This document shows, one piece after another, positions 8,291 to 17,836 of a stretch of 64,000 nucleotides of DNA (the stretch's first letter is position 1; every line of letters begins with the position of its first letter). The notes below the pieces were generated by a model. That model searched no databases. It saw only the letters and a program-made list of their open reading frames with translations, and was not told where the DNA came from. A program made the position numbers and the translations under genes. The stretch is from positions 59,869-123,868 of the forward strand of contig NZ_WTVK01000011.1 in the NCBI RefSeq assembly GCF_012910805.1, read 5' to 3'. Origin of the DNA: Aromatoleum evansii (lineage in GTDB: Bacteria > Pseudomonadota > Gammaproteobacteria > Burkholderiales > Rhodocyclaceae).

Positions 8291-10330
8291 ATGTTCAAGC
8301 GGTTGAGCATCCGACGGCGTCTTGCGCTGCACGTCGTTCTGACCGGATTTGTGATGCTGGCCTTGTCCTTCGTGTTCCTGCTCTCGCAGCGCGCGTCGGA
8401 CGAAGCCGAGCGCCGCATCTTCGAGCATGAGCTCGCCCCGGCGAAACAGCTGCACGGCGTCGAACGGCGGCTGCTATCCATCCATGGGCACCTGCAGGAC
8501 GTCCTGCTGGGCATCGCGTCGCCGGCTGGCATGCCCGAGATGATCACGCGTGAAGGTGCGCTCATCCGGGAGAGCTGGCAGACCTTCCTGCAGGCGCACC
8601 GGGTCTCGCCCACGGATCCCTTCGAGGCGGGGCGCATTGCCGAGATGGAGCAGGCCTTGCCCGGGCTGTGGAGCTTCCTGGAGCGCGCGAGTACGGCAAG
8701 CCGCAACCAGGACGCGAAGGAACTCGACCGGCTGCTCAGGTTCGATTGGTACTCGTTGCGTCAGACGATTTTCGAGCCCTTGCAGGAGTTGGCTGCGGCG
8801 CAGGATCAGCATGTCGAGCATGCCCGCCAGAATCTTGCCGATTCGCGCCGGCGTGCCGAGCTGCTCGTCGGCTCATTGCTCGGACTCGGCATGCTACTGT
8901 TGAGCGGCTTCGCGATCGGCCTGATGCGCTACATGACGCGCCGTGTCGCGAACATCGAGACGGCGCTGGAGCAGGTCGCCGCCGGCGGCGAGGTCAAACC
9001 GGTGCCATACGGGCGCGGCGAGGACGAGATGTCGCGCATCGCCGATGCGATCAACCGCACGGTCACCCGCCTGCGCGATAAGCAGGTTGCCATCTCCTGT
9101 CTGATGCAGCGCCAGCGCACTGTCCTCGATGCCGTCGCGGAAGGGATCTACGGCATCGACGAGACCGGCCGCATCAATTTCGTCAATCCGGCGGCGCTGG
9201 CGATGCTGGGATACGAGGAGCACGAGCCGCTGGGTCAGCACTCGCACACGCTGATGCATCACCATCACGCCGACGGGCGTCCCTATGCTCTCGCGGACTG
9301 TCCGGTCTATGCGTCACGCCGATCAGGAAAGGTCGTCACGCACGTCGGCGATGTGTTCTTCCGCAAGGACGGCTCGCACTTTCCGGTCGAACTGACCAGC
9401 GCCCCATTGCGCGCGGGCGACGGTCAGGGGGGCTGTGTGGTGGTATTCCACGACATCAGCGAACGGCTGGAGAGCGATCGCCTGTTGCGCGAGAGTATCG
9501 CCCAGCTGGAACAGACCAACGCGCGCCTGAGCGAAACCCAGAGCCAGCTGCTGCAGGCCGAGAAACTCGCCGGCCTCGGTCAGCTGGCCGCGGGCATGGC
9601 ACACGAGATCAATAATCCGATCGGTTTCATCCAGTCCGACCTCAATGCCCTCGAGACCTACGTGAAGGATCTCTTCGAGCTGATCCTGGATTTCGATATG
9701 CTCGTTCGACAGCGCGGCGACAGCGGCTTGCATGAGGAATTCATGCAGCTCCAGGCGCGCTCCGAGCTCGATTTCATCCGCGAAGACGTCACCGTGCTGC
9801 TCTCCGAAACGCGTGAAGGTGTCCGGCGCATTGCGCGCATCGTCACCGATCTAAAGGATTTTGCGCGTCTCGACGCGACGAATGCGACAGCCGATGCGGA
9901 CCTGCAGCAAGCGCTCGACAACACTGTCCGCGTGATGCACGCGACGCTCGAGGAAAAGGCCGAGGTCGTGCGCGACTACGAGCCGATCCCCCCCGTGCGC
10001 TGCGATCTGGGACAGATCAATCAGGTGTTCGTCAACCTGCTGCTCAATGCCGCGCATGCAATCCGTGAGCGCGGCACGATCACCTTGCGCACCCGGCATG
10101 TCGGCGACGAGGTCTGTATCGAGATTGCCGATGACGGGCGTGGCATGGACGCGGCCGAGCGCGCGCGCATGTTCGACCCGTTCTTCACCACCAAGCCGGT
10201 CGGCGAAGGCACCGGGCTCGGTCTGTCGGTGTGCTACAGCATCGTGCGCAGTCACGACGGCCGATTCGAGGTCGACAGCACGCCAGGCGTCGGCACGGCC
10301 GTTCGTGTGTGGCTGCCCGTGGGCGCCTAG
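8291..10330 (+). CDS. membrane sensor histidine kinase (HAMP-PAS-HisKA-HATPase)
   Basis: A protein of 679 residues. TM1 spans about residues 12-32 and is followed by an all-helical periplasmic sensor of about 165 residues. TM2 is LLVGSLLGLGMLLLSGFAIG. HAMP, a PAS domain (LDAVAEGIYGIDETGRINFV), a coiled coil, the phospho-acceptor helix (AAGMAHEINNPIGF) and an ATPase domain (DDGRGMDAAE, GEGTGLGLSVCYSIV) follow. ATG 8291 is chosen because the hydrophobic segment follows it directly. A good Shine-Dalgarno is lacking (AAGG is 15 bases away), so initiation may be weak. Its TAG stop shares the palindrome CTAG with the stop of the convergent GGDEF-EAL gene. No paired regulator is adjacent on the plus strand. 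Confidence 0.92.
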   Translation: MFKRLSIRRRLALHVVLTGFVMLALSFVFLLSQRASDEAERRIFEHELAPAKQLHGVERRLLSIHGHLQDVLLGIASPAGMPEMITREGALIRESWQTFLQAHRVSPTDPFEAGRIAEMEQALPGLWSFLERASTASRNQDAKELDRLLRFDWYSLRQTIFEPLQELAAAQDQHVEHARQNLADSRRRAELLVGSLLGLGMLLLSGFAIGLMRYMTRRVANIETALEQVAAGGEVKPVPYGRGEDEMSRIADAINRTVTRLRDKQVAISCLMQRQRTVLDAVAEGIYGIDETGRINFVNPAALAMLGYEEHEPLGQHSHTLMHHHHADGRPYALADCPVYASRRSGKVVTHVGDVFFRKDGSHFPVELTSAPLRAGDGQGGCVVVFHDISERLESDRLLRESIAQLEQTNARLSETQSQLLQAEKLAGLGQLAAGMAHEINNPIGFIQSDLNALETYVKDLFELILDFDMLVRQRGDSGLHEEFMQLQARSELDFIREDVTVLLSETREGVRRIARIVTDLKDFARLDATNATADADLQQALDNTVRVMHATLEEKAEVVRDYEPIPPVRCDLGQINQVFVNLLLNAAHAIRERGTITLRTRHVGDEVCIEIADDGRGMDAAERARMFDPFFTTKPVGEGTGLGLSVCYSIVRSHDGRFEVDSTPGVGTAVRVWLPVGA

Positions 10331-12792
10331 TCGCGCTGGCGCTCGAACAGCGAACGCCATTCGCGCAGCGCGGCGCGGATCTCCTCCTTCAGTTGTTCGT
10401 CATCCCAGGGCTTGGCGAGGAATCGATAGATCGCGCCGCGATTGATCGCATCCGTGACCGCCGAAATTTCCGAATAGCCGGACAGCACCATGCGCACCGT
10501 GCGCGGATACAGGGTTTTCACCCGCGCCAGGAATTCCGTCCCGCTCATGCCGGGCATGCGCTGATCCGACACGATGACTTTCACATTGTGCTTTGCCAGC
10601 ATGGAGAAGCCTTCCTCGGCGCTGTTCGCGGCCAGGATGTCGTAGCCCTCGCGGCGCAAGGTGCGGCGCAGGGCGGACAGGATGCTCGCTTCGTCATCGA
10701 CGAGCAGCACGATGTCCCTTACCGACTGCTCGGCCGAGGACGTGAAGCTGAGCGCGCGCCCCTCGCGCAGCATGAGCGCGAGGGCGTCGGCCGGGACCGG
10801 GCGGGAAAAGAAATAGCCTTGCAACTCGTCGCATTCACTGCGGCGCAGGTAATGCAGTTGTTCTTCGGTTTCGACACCTTCGGCGATCACGAGCTTGCCG
10901 AGCTTTTGCGCCATCGCGATGGTGGCTTGCACGATCGCCGCATTGGCCGGGTTGGTCACGATGTCGCGCACGAAACTCTGATCGATCTTCAGGACATCGA
11001 TCGGGAAGCGCGAAAGATGAGCGAGCGAGGAGTAGCCGGTGCCGAAGTCGTCGAGCGACAGGCGCACTTCCAGGGACTTGAGCTGCGTGATGGTGCGCAT
11101 CGCGGCGCCCATGTCCTGCATCACCGTGCTCTCGGTGATCTCGATTTCGAGCATCCGCGCATCCGCGCCGTGCGTCGCGAGCGCCTGGGCGACGGTTTGC
11201 TGCAGCCCTTCACGGCGGAACTGGCGCGCCGAGAAATTCACCGCCATGCGAATCGGCGGCAGGCCCGCGTCGCGCCATGCGCGCATCTGGCGGCAGGAGG
11301 ATTCGAGCACCCAGTCGTCGATCTCGGCGATGCAGCCGCATTCCTCGGCAAGCGGAATGAAGGCGGCCGGGCTCAGCAGTCCCAGTTCGGGATGTTGCCA
11401 GCGCACCAGGGCCTCGACGCCGACGATGTGGCCCGAGTGGAGGCTCAACTGGGGCTGGTAGTGCAGCACCAGTTCGCCGCGCTTGGCTGCGCCAGGGAGC
11501 GCGGCACGCAGCCGCCGGATCTCGTCACTGCGCACGGCCATGGTCGACTCGAAACGGCACAAACGGTTGCCGCCGCCATGTTTGGCCGACTGTGTCGCGG
11601 TAATTGCGCAGTCGAGGAGTTCGTCTGCCGATGTGGCGTCGTTCGGGTAGCACGCAATCCCGATGGATGAGCGCAGTATGGTTTCGCCAGAGGCCGCAAT
11701 GTCGAAGGGGCGCCGAATGGCTGCCAGCAGTCGCTCCGCGATGTCACGCCCCTCGGTTTCCCCGTCGTCGGCGCGCGGACGCAGCAATAGCGCGAAGTTG
11801 TCCCCCGAAAGGCGGGCGATGCGGTCCGCCTGGCGCAACACCTCGCGCAGCCGCTGACCGAACTCGGCCAGCAGCCGATCGGCCAGCTCGGCGCCGAGGC
11901 GCCGGTTGATGTCCGCGAAATCGTCCAGGTCCAGATGCAGCAACAGCAGCTGGTGTCCATCGCGGTGCGCCATTTCCAGTTCCGCCGACAGCGCGCGCAT
12001 GAAGGACGGACGGTTCTGGAGTCCCGTGAGCTGGTCGATGTTCGAGAGGTGGGAAATGTGCTGCTCGTACCGCTGGCGTTCCGCAAGATCTTCGCTGATC
12101 GATACGTAGTAGCGGACTTCGCCCTGGTTGTCGCGAATGGCCCAGATCGTGCGTGCCTCGAGATAGCGTTCGCCGTTCTTGCGCCGATTGACGAACTCGC
12201 CCTGCCACACCTTGTCGTCGTCGAGTGCGCGCTGGAGGTCCTGGTAAACCTCGCGGGGGGTCTGGCCGGACTTCAGTATGGCCGGCGTGCGGCCGATCAG
12301 TTCGGACAGCGGATAGCCGCACATCCGCGCCATCGCTGGATTGGCGAACAGGATGATGTTGTCGGGGTCGGTGACGAGGATACCGCGCCGCGACTGCATG
12401 GCGAGCGTGCGGAATACGTGGCTATCGTCCTGCCGGGCCTCGAGGTCGCACTCGACGCCGACAAATTGAAGCGGGGCAGGAGCATCGGGAGTCCCCTGCG
12501 GCGCCAGGCTCCAAGCCACGGCCAATTTGCTGCCGTCGGCACACAGGAACATGCACTCGCCGTGCAAGGTCTTGGTGCCGGGGCCGATGTCCTGGACCTG
12601 CGCCCACAGCCGCGCGCCGGCCGGATCGTCCTCAACCAGGAGCTCCTTCAAGGCCATGCCGGGCAGATCGGCGTGGCCCAGGCGTTGCTGTCCATGGCGA
12701 TTGACCGAGCATATTCTCCCGTCGCGATCGAGGCCCAGGGCGAGGCACGGGAGCGCGTCCCAGGCGGCCGGTACGGGCGCGCTGCCGCTCAC
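10327..12792 (-). CDS. PAS-PAS-GGDEF(degenerate)-EAL-REC signalling protein
   Basis: A protein of 821 residues. Two PAS domains cover about 1-250. In the GGDEF domain (about 255-415) the catalytic motif reads SGDNF, so cyclase activity is probably lost. The EAL domain (about 425-680) keeps its signature residues: EALVRW, the NFSA strand, ITES, DDFGTGYSSL, KIDQSF and AEGVET. It should therefore hydrolyse c-di-GMP, with the GGDEF part perhaps regulatory. Unusually, an RpfG-like receiver sits at the C-terminus (LLVDDEASILSALRR, SDQRMPGMSG, LAKPWDDEQL). It is the last gene of the seven-gene minus-strand cluster and overlaps the upstream kinase gene by ATGA. Confidence 0.93.
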   Translation of the reverse strand: MSGSAPVPAAWDALPCLALGLDRDGRICSVNRHGQQRLGHADLPGMALKELLVEDDPAGARLWAQVQDIGPGTKTLHGECMFLCADGSKLAVAWSLAPQGTPDAPAPLQFVGVECDLEARQDDSHVFRTLAMQSRRGILVTDPDNIILFANPAMARMCGYPLSELIGRTPAILKSGQTPREVYQDLQRALDDDKVWQGEFVNRRKNGERYLEARTIWAIRDNQGEVRYYVSISEDLAERQRYEQHISHLSNIDQLTGLQNRPSFMRALSAELEMAHRDGHQLLLLHLDLDDFADINRRLGAELADRLLAEFGQRLREVLRQADRIARLSGDNFALLLRPRADDGETEGRDIAERLLAAIRRPFDIAASGETILRSSIGIACYPNDATSADELLDCAITATQSAKHGGGNRLCRFESTMAVRSDEIRRLRAALPGAAKRGELVLHYQPQLSLHSGHIVGVEALVRWQHPELGLLSPAAFIPLAEECGCIAEIDDWVLESSCRQMRAWRDAGLPPIRMAVNFSARQFRREGLQQTVAQALATHGADARMLEIEITESTVMQDMGAAMRTITQLKSLEVRLSLDDFGTGYSSLAHLSRFPIDVLKIDQSFVRDIVTNPANAAIVQATIAMAQKLGKLVIAEGVETEEQLHYLRRSECDELQGYFFSRPVPADALALMLREGRALSFTSSAEQSVRDIVLLVDDEASILSALRRTLRREGYDILAANSAEEGFSMLAKHNVKVIVSDQRMPGMSGTEFLARVKTLYPRTVRMVLSGYSEISAVTDAINRGAIYRFLAKPWDDEQLKEEIRAALREWRSLFERQRD

Positions 12793-13727
12793 GGCGCGGA
12801 CTCCTTGTTTTCATCCGGCTGGGCGGCCACAAGGGGAAGTTCCAGCCGGAAGCAGCTGCCCTCGCCGATCCGGCTTTGCACAGTCAGCGTTCCGTGGTGG
12901 CGCTTCATGATCTCCGCGGAGATCGACAGTCCAAGGCCGGTACCCTTGCCGACCGGTTTGGTCGTGTAGAACGGCTCGAAGATGCGCTCCATGACGTCCG
13001 GCGTCATCCCCTTGCCGGTATCCGCAATCTCCACCCACGCGATGGCATCGTCGGCGCCGCTGCGCAGGGTGATCGTGCCGCTGCCCTCGATCGCCTGGGC
13101 GGCGTTCACCAGCAGATTCATGAAGACCTGGTTGATCTGTGCCGGGATGCAGCGCACCGGCGGAAGGTCGCCGAGTTCCCGAACCACGTGGGCCTTGTAC
13201 TTCAGTTCGTTCCACACGACGTTCAGCGTGCTCGCGAGTCCGCCATTGAGGTCCGCGTCCTGCCATTCCCCCTCGTCGTTGCGCGAGAAATTCTTCAGAT
13301 CATTGACGATATGCTTGACCCGGGCGAGCCCCTCCCCGGATTCGCGCAAGAGGTCGGGGATATCCTGCCGCAGGTAATCGATCTCGGCCGTTTCCCGCGC
13401 GCGGGCGACGGCAATGCGCGCCGGATGATCCGTCGGCAGCGCCTGCTCGAGCGCCTCGTAAGCCGCCAGGAGGTCAAACAGGCGCTTGACGTAGAGTTCC
13501 AGTGAACCCAGGTTCGAGCTCACGAAACCGACGGGGTTATTGATCTCGTGCGCAACCCCCGCGGCCAGCTGGCCCACCGCTGCCATCTTTTCCGATTGCA
13601 GCAATTGCCCCTGCGTCCGCTCGACCCGCGCCACGAGATCCGCCATCGTCCACCGGATGCGCTCATCGAGCTCCGGGTTGCCGGTCCTGAATTCCTCGCC
13701 CCACGCCTGTTCGGTCATGTCACTCAC
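12789..13727 (-). CDS. soluble histidine kinase, core only
   Basis: A protein of 312 residues. Only about 45 residues of coiled coil precede the phospho-acceptor helix ([17 protein letters not shown]), so no sensor domain is present. The ATPase domain has NLLVNAAQAI, DTGKGMTPD and [15 protein letters not shown]. Such a minimal kinase probably receives its signal through a partner protein or through localisation. It overlaps the GGDEF-EAL-REC gene (ATGA) and follows the REC-GspE gene by 28 bases. It likely phosphorylates one or more of the receivers in the cluster (inference). Confidence 0.92.
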   Translation of the reverse strand: MSDMTEQAWGEEFRTGNPELDERIRWTMADLVARVERTQGQLLQSEKMAAVGQLAAGVAHEINNPVGFVSSNLGSLELYVKRLFDLLAAYEALEQALPTDHPARIAVARARETAEIDYLRQDIPDLLRESGEGLARVKHIVNDLKNFSRNDEGEWQDADLNGGLASTLNVVWNELKYKAHVVRELGDLPPVRCIPAQINQVFMNLLVNAAQAIEGSGTITLRSGADDAIAWVEIADTGKGMTPDVMERIFEPFYTTKPVGKGTGLGLSISAEIMKRHHGTLTVQSRIGEGSCFRLELPLVAAQPDENKESAP

Positions 13728-13755
13728 TCACTGAGCAATTCATCGGATTGATCGG

Positions 13756-15990
13756 TCATTCGGGTTCCGGGCCGAGCACGCGCAGGATTTCCTCGAGCGT
13801 CGTGTCGCCCCGTGCAATCTTCGCCAACGCGTCATCCCACAGCGTCTCATGTCCGCTTGCCCGCGAGTGCTCGGTGATCTCGCGGATGCTCGCGCCGCGC
13901 GTGATCAGATCGCGCAGCCGCTCGTCCGGCAGCAGGATCTCGTACAGCCCCAGTCGTCCGTGGTAGCCGGTGCCGTCGCACTGCGCGCAACCTTCACCGG
14001 CGAAGACCCGTTCGAGTTGGGCAAAGCGGCTGCCGACGCGGGCGGCGAGGGCGGGGTCGGGAGCAGTCTCGCGGCGGCAGTGACGGCAGATGCGGCGCAC
14101 CAGGCGCTGTGCAATGACGCCTTCGAGCGCACTCGCGACGATGAAGGGCTTGAGGCCGAGATCCAGCAGGCGCGCGATCGTTGCCAGCGCGGAGTTGGTG
14201 TGCAGTGTGGAGAGCACCTGATGGCCCGTCAGCGCCGTGTGGAACGCGACCTCGGCGGTCTCGTAGTCGCGGATCTCGCCGATCAGCACGACATCCGGAT
14301 CCTGGCGCAGGATCGCGCGCAGTACCGCCGGGAAGGTGAGCCCGATCTTTTCCTTGACCAGTACCTGGCCCGCGCTGTCGAGGTAATACTCGACCGGATC
14401 CTCGATCGTGATGTAGTTCTTCGCCGGCGAGGCGTTTGCCTGCAGCAGCGAATATAGCGTGGTGGTCTTGCCGCTGCCGGTCGGTCCCGTCGCGAGCACG
14501 AGGCCCTGCGGCTTGTCGACCATCACCCGCACCTTGGCCAGCCCCGTCTCGCCGAAGCCCAGCCCGGCGAGGCTCAGCACCTGCGAGTTGCGGTCAAGGA
14601 TGCGCATCACGACCTTTTCGCCGTTGATCGTCGGCAGGGTGGAGATGCGCAGGTCGACGATGCGCAGCGGCGACTTCACGGTGATGCGCCCGTCCTGGGG
14701 GCGGCGGCGCTCCGAGATGTCGAGCTCGGCCATGATCTTCAGCCGCGACACCAGCGGGCTGTGCAGTGCGTGCGGAATCTGGATCTTGTCCTGCAGCACG
14801 CCGTCGATGCGCAAGCGCACTACGACATTCTTGGTCTTCGGCTGGATGTGGATGTCGGAGGCGCCGAGGCGGATCGCCTCCAGGATGATGGCATTGACGA
14901 GGCGGATCGCAGGGGGCTCGTTGGTCGCGGCCATCAACTCGTCGAGTGGCACCGCCTCGTCCTCGTCGATGACGATCTCGATGCCCTCGTACGGGTCGAT
15001 ATTGCCTACCAGGGTCTCGAGTTCGCGGATGTCGCTGCCGTCGTCGCTGCCGTATACCTCGGTGATCTTGCTCTGGATCGCCTCGGAGTCGGCCATCACG
15101 ACCTTCAGGTCCAGCCCGGCCGTGAAGCGGATGTCGTCGATCAGCCCCGCATCCATCGGGTCTGCCACCGCAAGCATCAGGCGCCGTCCCTCGAGCTTGA
15201 GCGGCACCACCCATTGCTTGCGGCAGAACGAGCGCGGAATGAGCTCTGCGATTGCCGGATCGACGCGGAATTCGCCCAGCGATACCTCCTCGACCAGCAG
15301 GTCCTCGCGCAGGATCTTGCGCAGGGCCTTCTCGGCCACCCAGCTGCGCTCGAGCAGCAGCTTGATCAGGGGTTCCTTGTGGATGCCCTGCAGCCGGGTG
15401 AGTTCCTGCCATTGCGTACTGGTGATCAGCCCTTTCTTGTGCAGCATCGTGCCAAGCTGGCTGCGGTTGGACACCGCCATACGCGACAGCGCGGAAATCT
15501 CCTTCGATTTCTTCGCGTTCTCCGCCGTCAGCGCGCGGTTCTTCTGCACCAGGTCGAACTGCTCCAGCGCGAGTGACACCGTGACGCGCAGGTCGTCGTC
15601 GTTCCACGGCTTGAGGATGAACTTGTACACCGCTCCTTCGTTGATCGCACCCATCACGGCGCCGGTGTCGGCGTGGCCGGTGAGCATGATGCGGATGGTG
15701 TCCGGATACAGCTTCTTGACGTGCTTGAGCAGTTCGGCGCCGTTCATGCCGGGCATCATGTAATCGCTGATGATGACCTGCACCGGCGCCTCCTTCAGGC
15801 GCGCAAGGGCCTCGGTGCTGTTGCCGGCCGTGAGTACCTCGTAGGACTGGCTGCGGAAGATGCGCGTCAGCGCCTTCAGGATCGCCGGCTCGTCGTCGAC
15901 GAACAGGATGCGGTAGCGGGGCTTCTCGGCCGCCGCGGCAGGGGCGGCGGCGTCCTTCTGACCGGTGAAGAAGGCGGCGTAATTGCTCAT
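13756..15990 (-). CDS. REC-GspE/PilB-type ATPase fusion
   Basis: A protein of 744 residues. Residues 26-140 form an RpfG-like receiver (D32-D33, phospho-acceptor D76, T104, K127). Residues about 178-315 resemble the MshEN/GspE N-terminal domain. The first 24-residue MshEN motif is present at 178-201 but has Gln instead of the leading Arg; the second, at 207-230, is more degenerate. A type II secretion/type IV pilus ATPase follows: Asp box ITIEDPVEY, Walker A GPTGSGKT at 502-509, Walker B-like [12 protein letters not shown] at 564-575, His box [13 protein letters not shown]. Zinc cysteines are C635, C638, C668 and C671. Ordinary GspE/PilB proteins lack the receiver. No pilin or secretin genes are adjacent. 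Confidence 0.93.
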   Translation of the reverse strand: MSNYAAFFTGQKDAAAPAAAAEKPRYRILFVDDEPAILKALTRIFRSQSYEVLTAGNSTEALARLKEAPVQVIISDYMMPGMNGAELLKHVKKLYPDTIRIMLTGHADTGAVMGAINEGAVYKFILKPWNDDDLRVTVSLALEQFDLVQKNRALTAENAKKSKEISALSRMAVSNRSQLGTMLHKKGLITSTQWQELTRLQGIHKEPLIKLLLERSWVAEKALRKILREDLLVEEVSLGEFRVDPAIAELIPRSFCRKQWVVPLKLEGRRLMLAVADPMDAGLIDDIRFTAGLDLKVVMADSEAIQSKITEVYGSDDGSDIRELETLVGNIDPYEGIEIVIDEDEAVPLDELMAATNEPPAIRLVNAIILEAIRLGASDIHIQPKTKNVVVRLRIDGVLQDKIQIPHALHSPLVSRLKIMAELDISERRRPQDGRITVKSPLRIVDLRISTLPTINGEKVVMRILDRNSQVLSLAGLGFGETGLAKVRVMVDKPQGLVLATGPTGSGKTTTLYSLLQANASPAKNYITIEDPVEYYLDSAGQVLVKEKIGLTFPAVLRAILRQDPDVVLIGEIRDYETAEVAFHTALTGHQVLSTLHTNSALATIARLLDLGLKPFIVASALEGVIAQRLVRRICRHCRRETAPDPALAARVGSRFAQLERVFAGEGCAQCDGTGYHGRLGLYEILLPDERLRDLITRGASIREITEHSRASGHETLWDDALAKIARGDTTLEEILRVLGPEPE

Positions 15991-15997
15991 GGCGGGC

Positions 15998-17185
15998 CTA
16001 CAGCGGCAACTCCACGGTGAAGCGTGCTCCGCCCTCGGGGCGGTTGTCGGCGGTGATCGTGCCGCCGTGCGTGAGAACGACGTCGCGGGCCACGGTCAGC
16101 CCCAGGCCGGTGCCGCCGCCCACGCCGCGCGTCGTGTAGAACGGGTCGAAAATGTGGGGCAGGACCTCCGCCGCGATGCCGGGGCCGTCGTCGTCGATCT
16201 GCACGATGATATGGGTGTCGGTCGCGCAGGAGCGCAAAGTCACGGTGCCGTGCTGATCCACTGCCTGCAGCGCGTTCTGCAGGATGTTGAGGAAGGCCTG
16301 GTTGAGATGGCCGGGCAGGCAGGTCAGGGGCGGAAGCGGCCCCAGCTCGCTCTCGAGGGTGACGCCCGCGGGTTTCTGGCCGGCGATCACCGCAAATAGC
16401 GACTCGAGGTGCTCGTTCAGATTCGCGAGCTGTACGTCGGGCTTGTCCACGCTGGAAAAGCCCTTGAGGTCGCGAACGATGCGCGCGATGCGGGCGACCC
16501 CCTGCTGAGAGTCCGAGATCAGTTCGGCAAAGTCCTCCAGCACGAAGTCCATGTCGGCCGTCTTCCAGCGCTCTGCCGGGACGTATTCGCGCAAGGCTTC
16601 CAACTGTGCGAGGTAGCGTTCGGCCGAAGAGAGGTTGCTGGTGACGAAACCGAGGGGATTGTTGATTTCGTGTGCAACGCCCGCCGCGAGCTGTCCGATC
16701 GACGCGAGGCGCTCCGCCTGGTAGAGCTGGCGCTGGCGCTCGTCGATGATCCGGACCTGTTCCTTCACCTTCGCGTCGAGCGCCTCGGCGAGCTCCCGGT
16801 ATTTCGCTTCGGAGGCCCTGAGCGCCTCGTTCTGCTGCTGTAGCTTGGCGTAGTCCGCACGCACCGCCTCGAGGTGCAGATCCGACACCATGCGGAAGCG
16901 TGCGCGCGACAGCAGCCCCCAGCGTACGACACGGGCCGCCGCCTTGAGCGCGGCGGCATCGCAGGCGCAGGCGAGATAAGCGAGCGGTTCGAGTTCCAGC
17001 ACCAGGGGCGCGCGGATCGCGCCGGGCGGTTCGGCGGCGGCGCCGAACGGCGCTCCGGTGGCGTCGAGCAGCGCCACCGGGGCCCCCAGCACGGGCGTCA
17101 ACTGGGCGCACAGTTCATCGGCATCGCGGGCAGCGATCAGTTCGCCGAGCACGAACTCCCGATCGAAACCAGCCTCGCCGCTCAT
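15998..17185 (-). CDS. histidine kinase with novel or GAF-like N-terminal sensor
   Basis: A protein of 395 residues. The first 110 residues have GAF/PAS-like character ([15 protein letters not shown]) with a Cys-Ala-Cys at about 73-75. A coiled coil, the phospho-acceptor helix ([17 protein letters not shown]) and an ATPase domain ([24 protein letters not shown]) follow. ATG 17185 overlaps the stop of the GTPase gene (ATGA). That decides the start, because the longer upstream reading frame only shadows the GTPase gene. The spacing to the REC-GspE gene is seven bases. Direct coupling to the GTPase suggests the two products act together (inference). Confidence 0.92.
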   Translation of the reverse strand: MSGEAGFDREFVLGELIAARDADELCAQLTPVLGAPVALLDATGAPFGAAAEPPGAIRAPLVLELEPLAYLACACDAAALKAAARVVRWGLLSRARFRMVSDLHLEAVRADYAKLQQQNEALRASEAKYRELAEALDAKVKEQVRIIDERQRQLYQAERLASIGQLAAGVAHEINNPLGFVTSNLSSAERYLAQLEALREYVPAERWKTADMDFVLEDFAELISDSQQGVARIARIVRDLKGFSSVDKPDVQLANLNEHLESLFAVIAGQKPAGVTLESELGPLPPLTCLPGHLNQAFLNILQNALQAVDQHGTVTLRSCATDTHIIVQIDDDGPGIAAEVLPHIFDPFYTTRGVGGGTGLGLTVARDVVLTHGGTITADNRPEGGARFTVELPL

Positions 17186-17835
17186 CGCGCCTCTCCCAGT
17201 GCGGCCCTGAGGAAGGCCGCCTCGTCGAGCCCGTGAACCGTGTCGAGTTCGAGCTCGGACGCAAACTGCCGCCACACCCCCTGCAACAGGACGCGGAAGG
17301 TCTGCACGACGCCGCTGCCGCTGATCGCGCTGGCGAACACCAGCGGCCACGGCGCCCCTTCATAGCGTTCGCGCACCTCGTCCTCGCTGAGGATGGAGGG
17401 CAGGTCGCGCTTGTTGAACTGGACGACGATCGGCAGGTGCTCCAGGTCGAGGCCGACGCGGCCGAGGTTCTCGACCAGATTCTGGAAGGATTCGCCGTTG
17501 TTCGTCGCCTCCGTGCGCTGCGAATCGGCGACGAAGACCACGCCGTCGGCGCGCGACAGCACCGCTTTGCGCGTACCGTCATGAGCGACCTGGCCGGGCA
17601 CCGTAAACAACCGGAAGCGGATCGTCAGCCCTGACGGCGCACGAAAGCCCAGCGGCAGCAGGTCGAAGAACAGCGTGCGGTCGTGCTGCGTCTCGAGGGT
17701 CATCAGCTCGCCCTTCATCTCGGCGCCCACCAGATCGTGCAACTGCATCAGGTTGGTGGTCTTGCCGCCCTGCGCGGGGCCGTAATACACCAGCTTGAAC
17801 GTCAGCCGGCCGGCGTCACGCTCCAGCTCCGGCAT
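17182..17835 (-). CDS. MglA-like small Ras-superfamily GTPase
   Basis: A protein of 217 residues. The P-loop is G19-P-A-Q-G-G-K-T-T27, followed by the switch/Walker B region T78-V-P-G-Q82 (TVPGQVAHDGTRKAVL) and the base-specificity motif NKRD at 141-144. The TVPGQ-V...RK-x-x-L...GVVFVADSQ pattern is typical of the MglA family of bacterial polarity GTPases. In Myxococcus these switch the pole of motility motors, and in other bacteria they recruit type IV pilus ATPases. No MglB/Roadblock activator gene is adjacent. It sits between a lone receiver gene (one base away) and a histidine kinase (ATGA overlap), in the same transcription unit as a GspE/PilB-like ATPase. Confidence 0.92.
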   Translation of the reverse strand: MPELERDAGRLTFKLVYYGPAQGGKTTNLMQLHDLVGAEMKGELMTLETQHDRTLFFDLLPLGFRAPSGLTIRFRLFTVPGQVAHDGTRKAVLSRADGVVFVADSQRTEATNNGESFQNLVENLGRVGLDLEHLPIVVQFNKRDLPSILSEDEVRERYEGAPWPLVFASAISGSGVVQTFRVLLQGVWRQFASELELDTVHGLDEAAFLRAALGEAR

Positions 17836-17836
17836 C

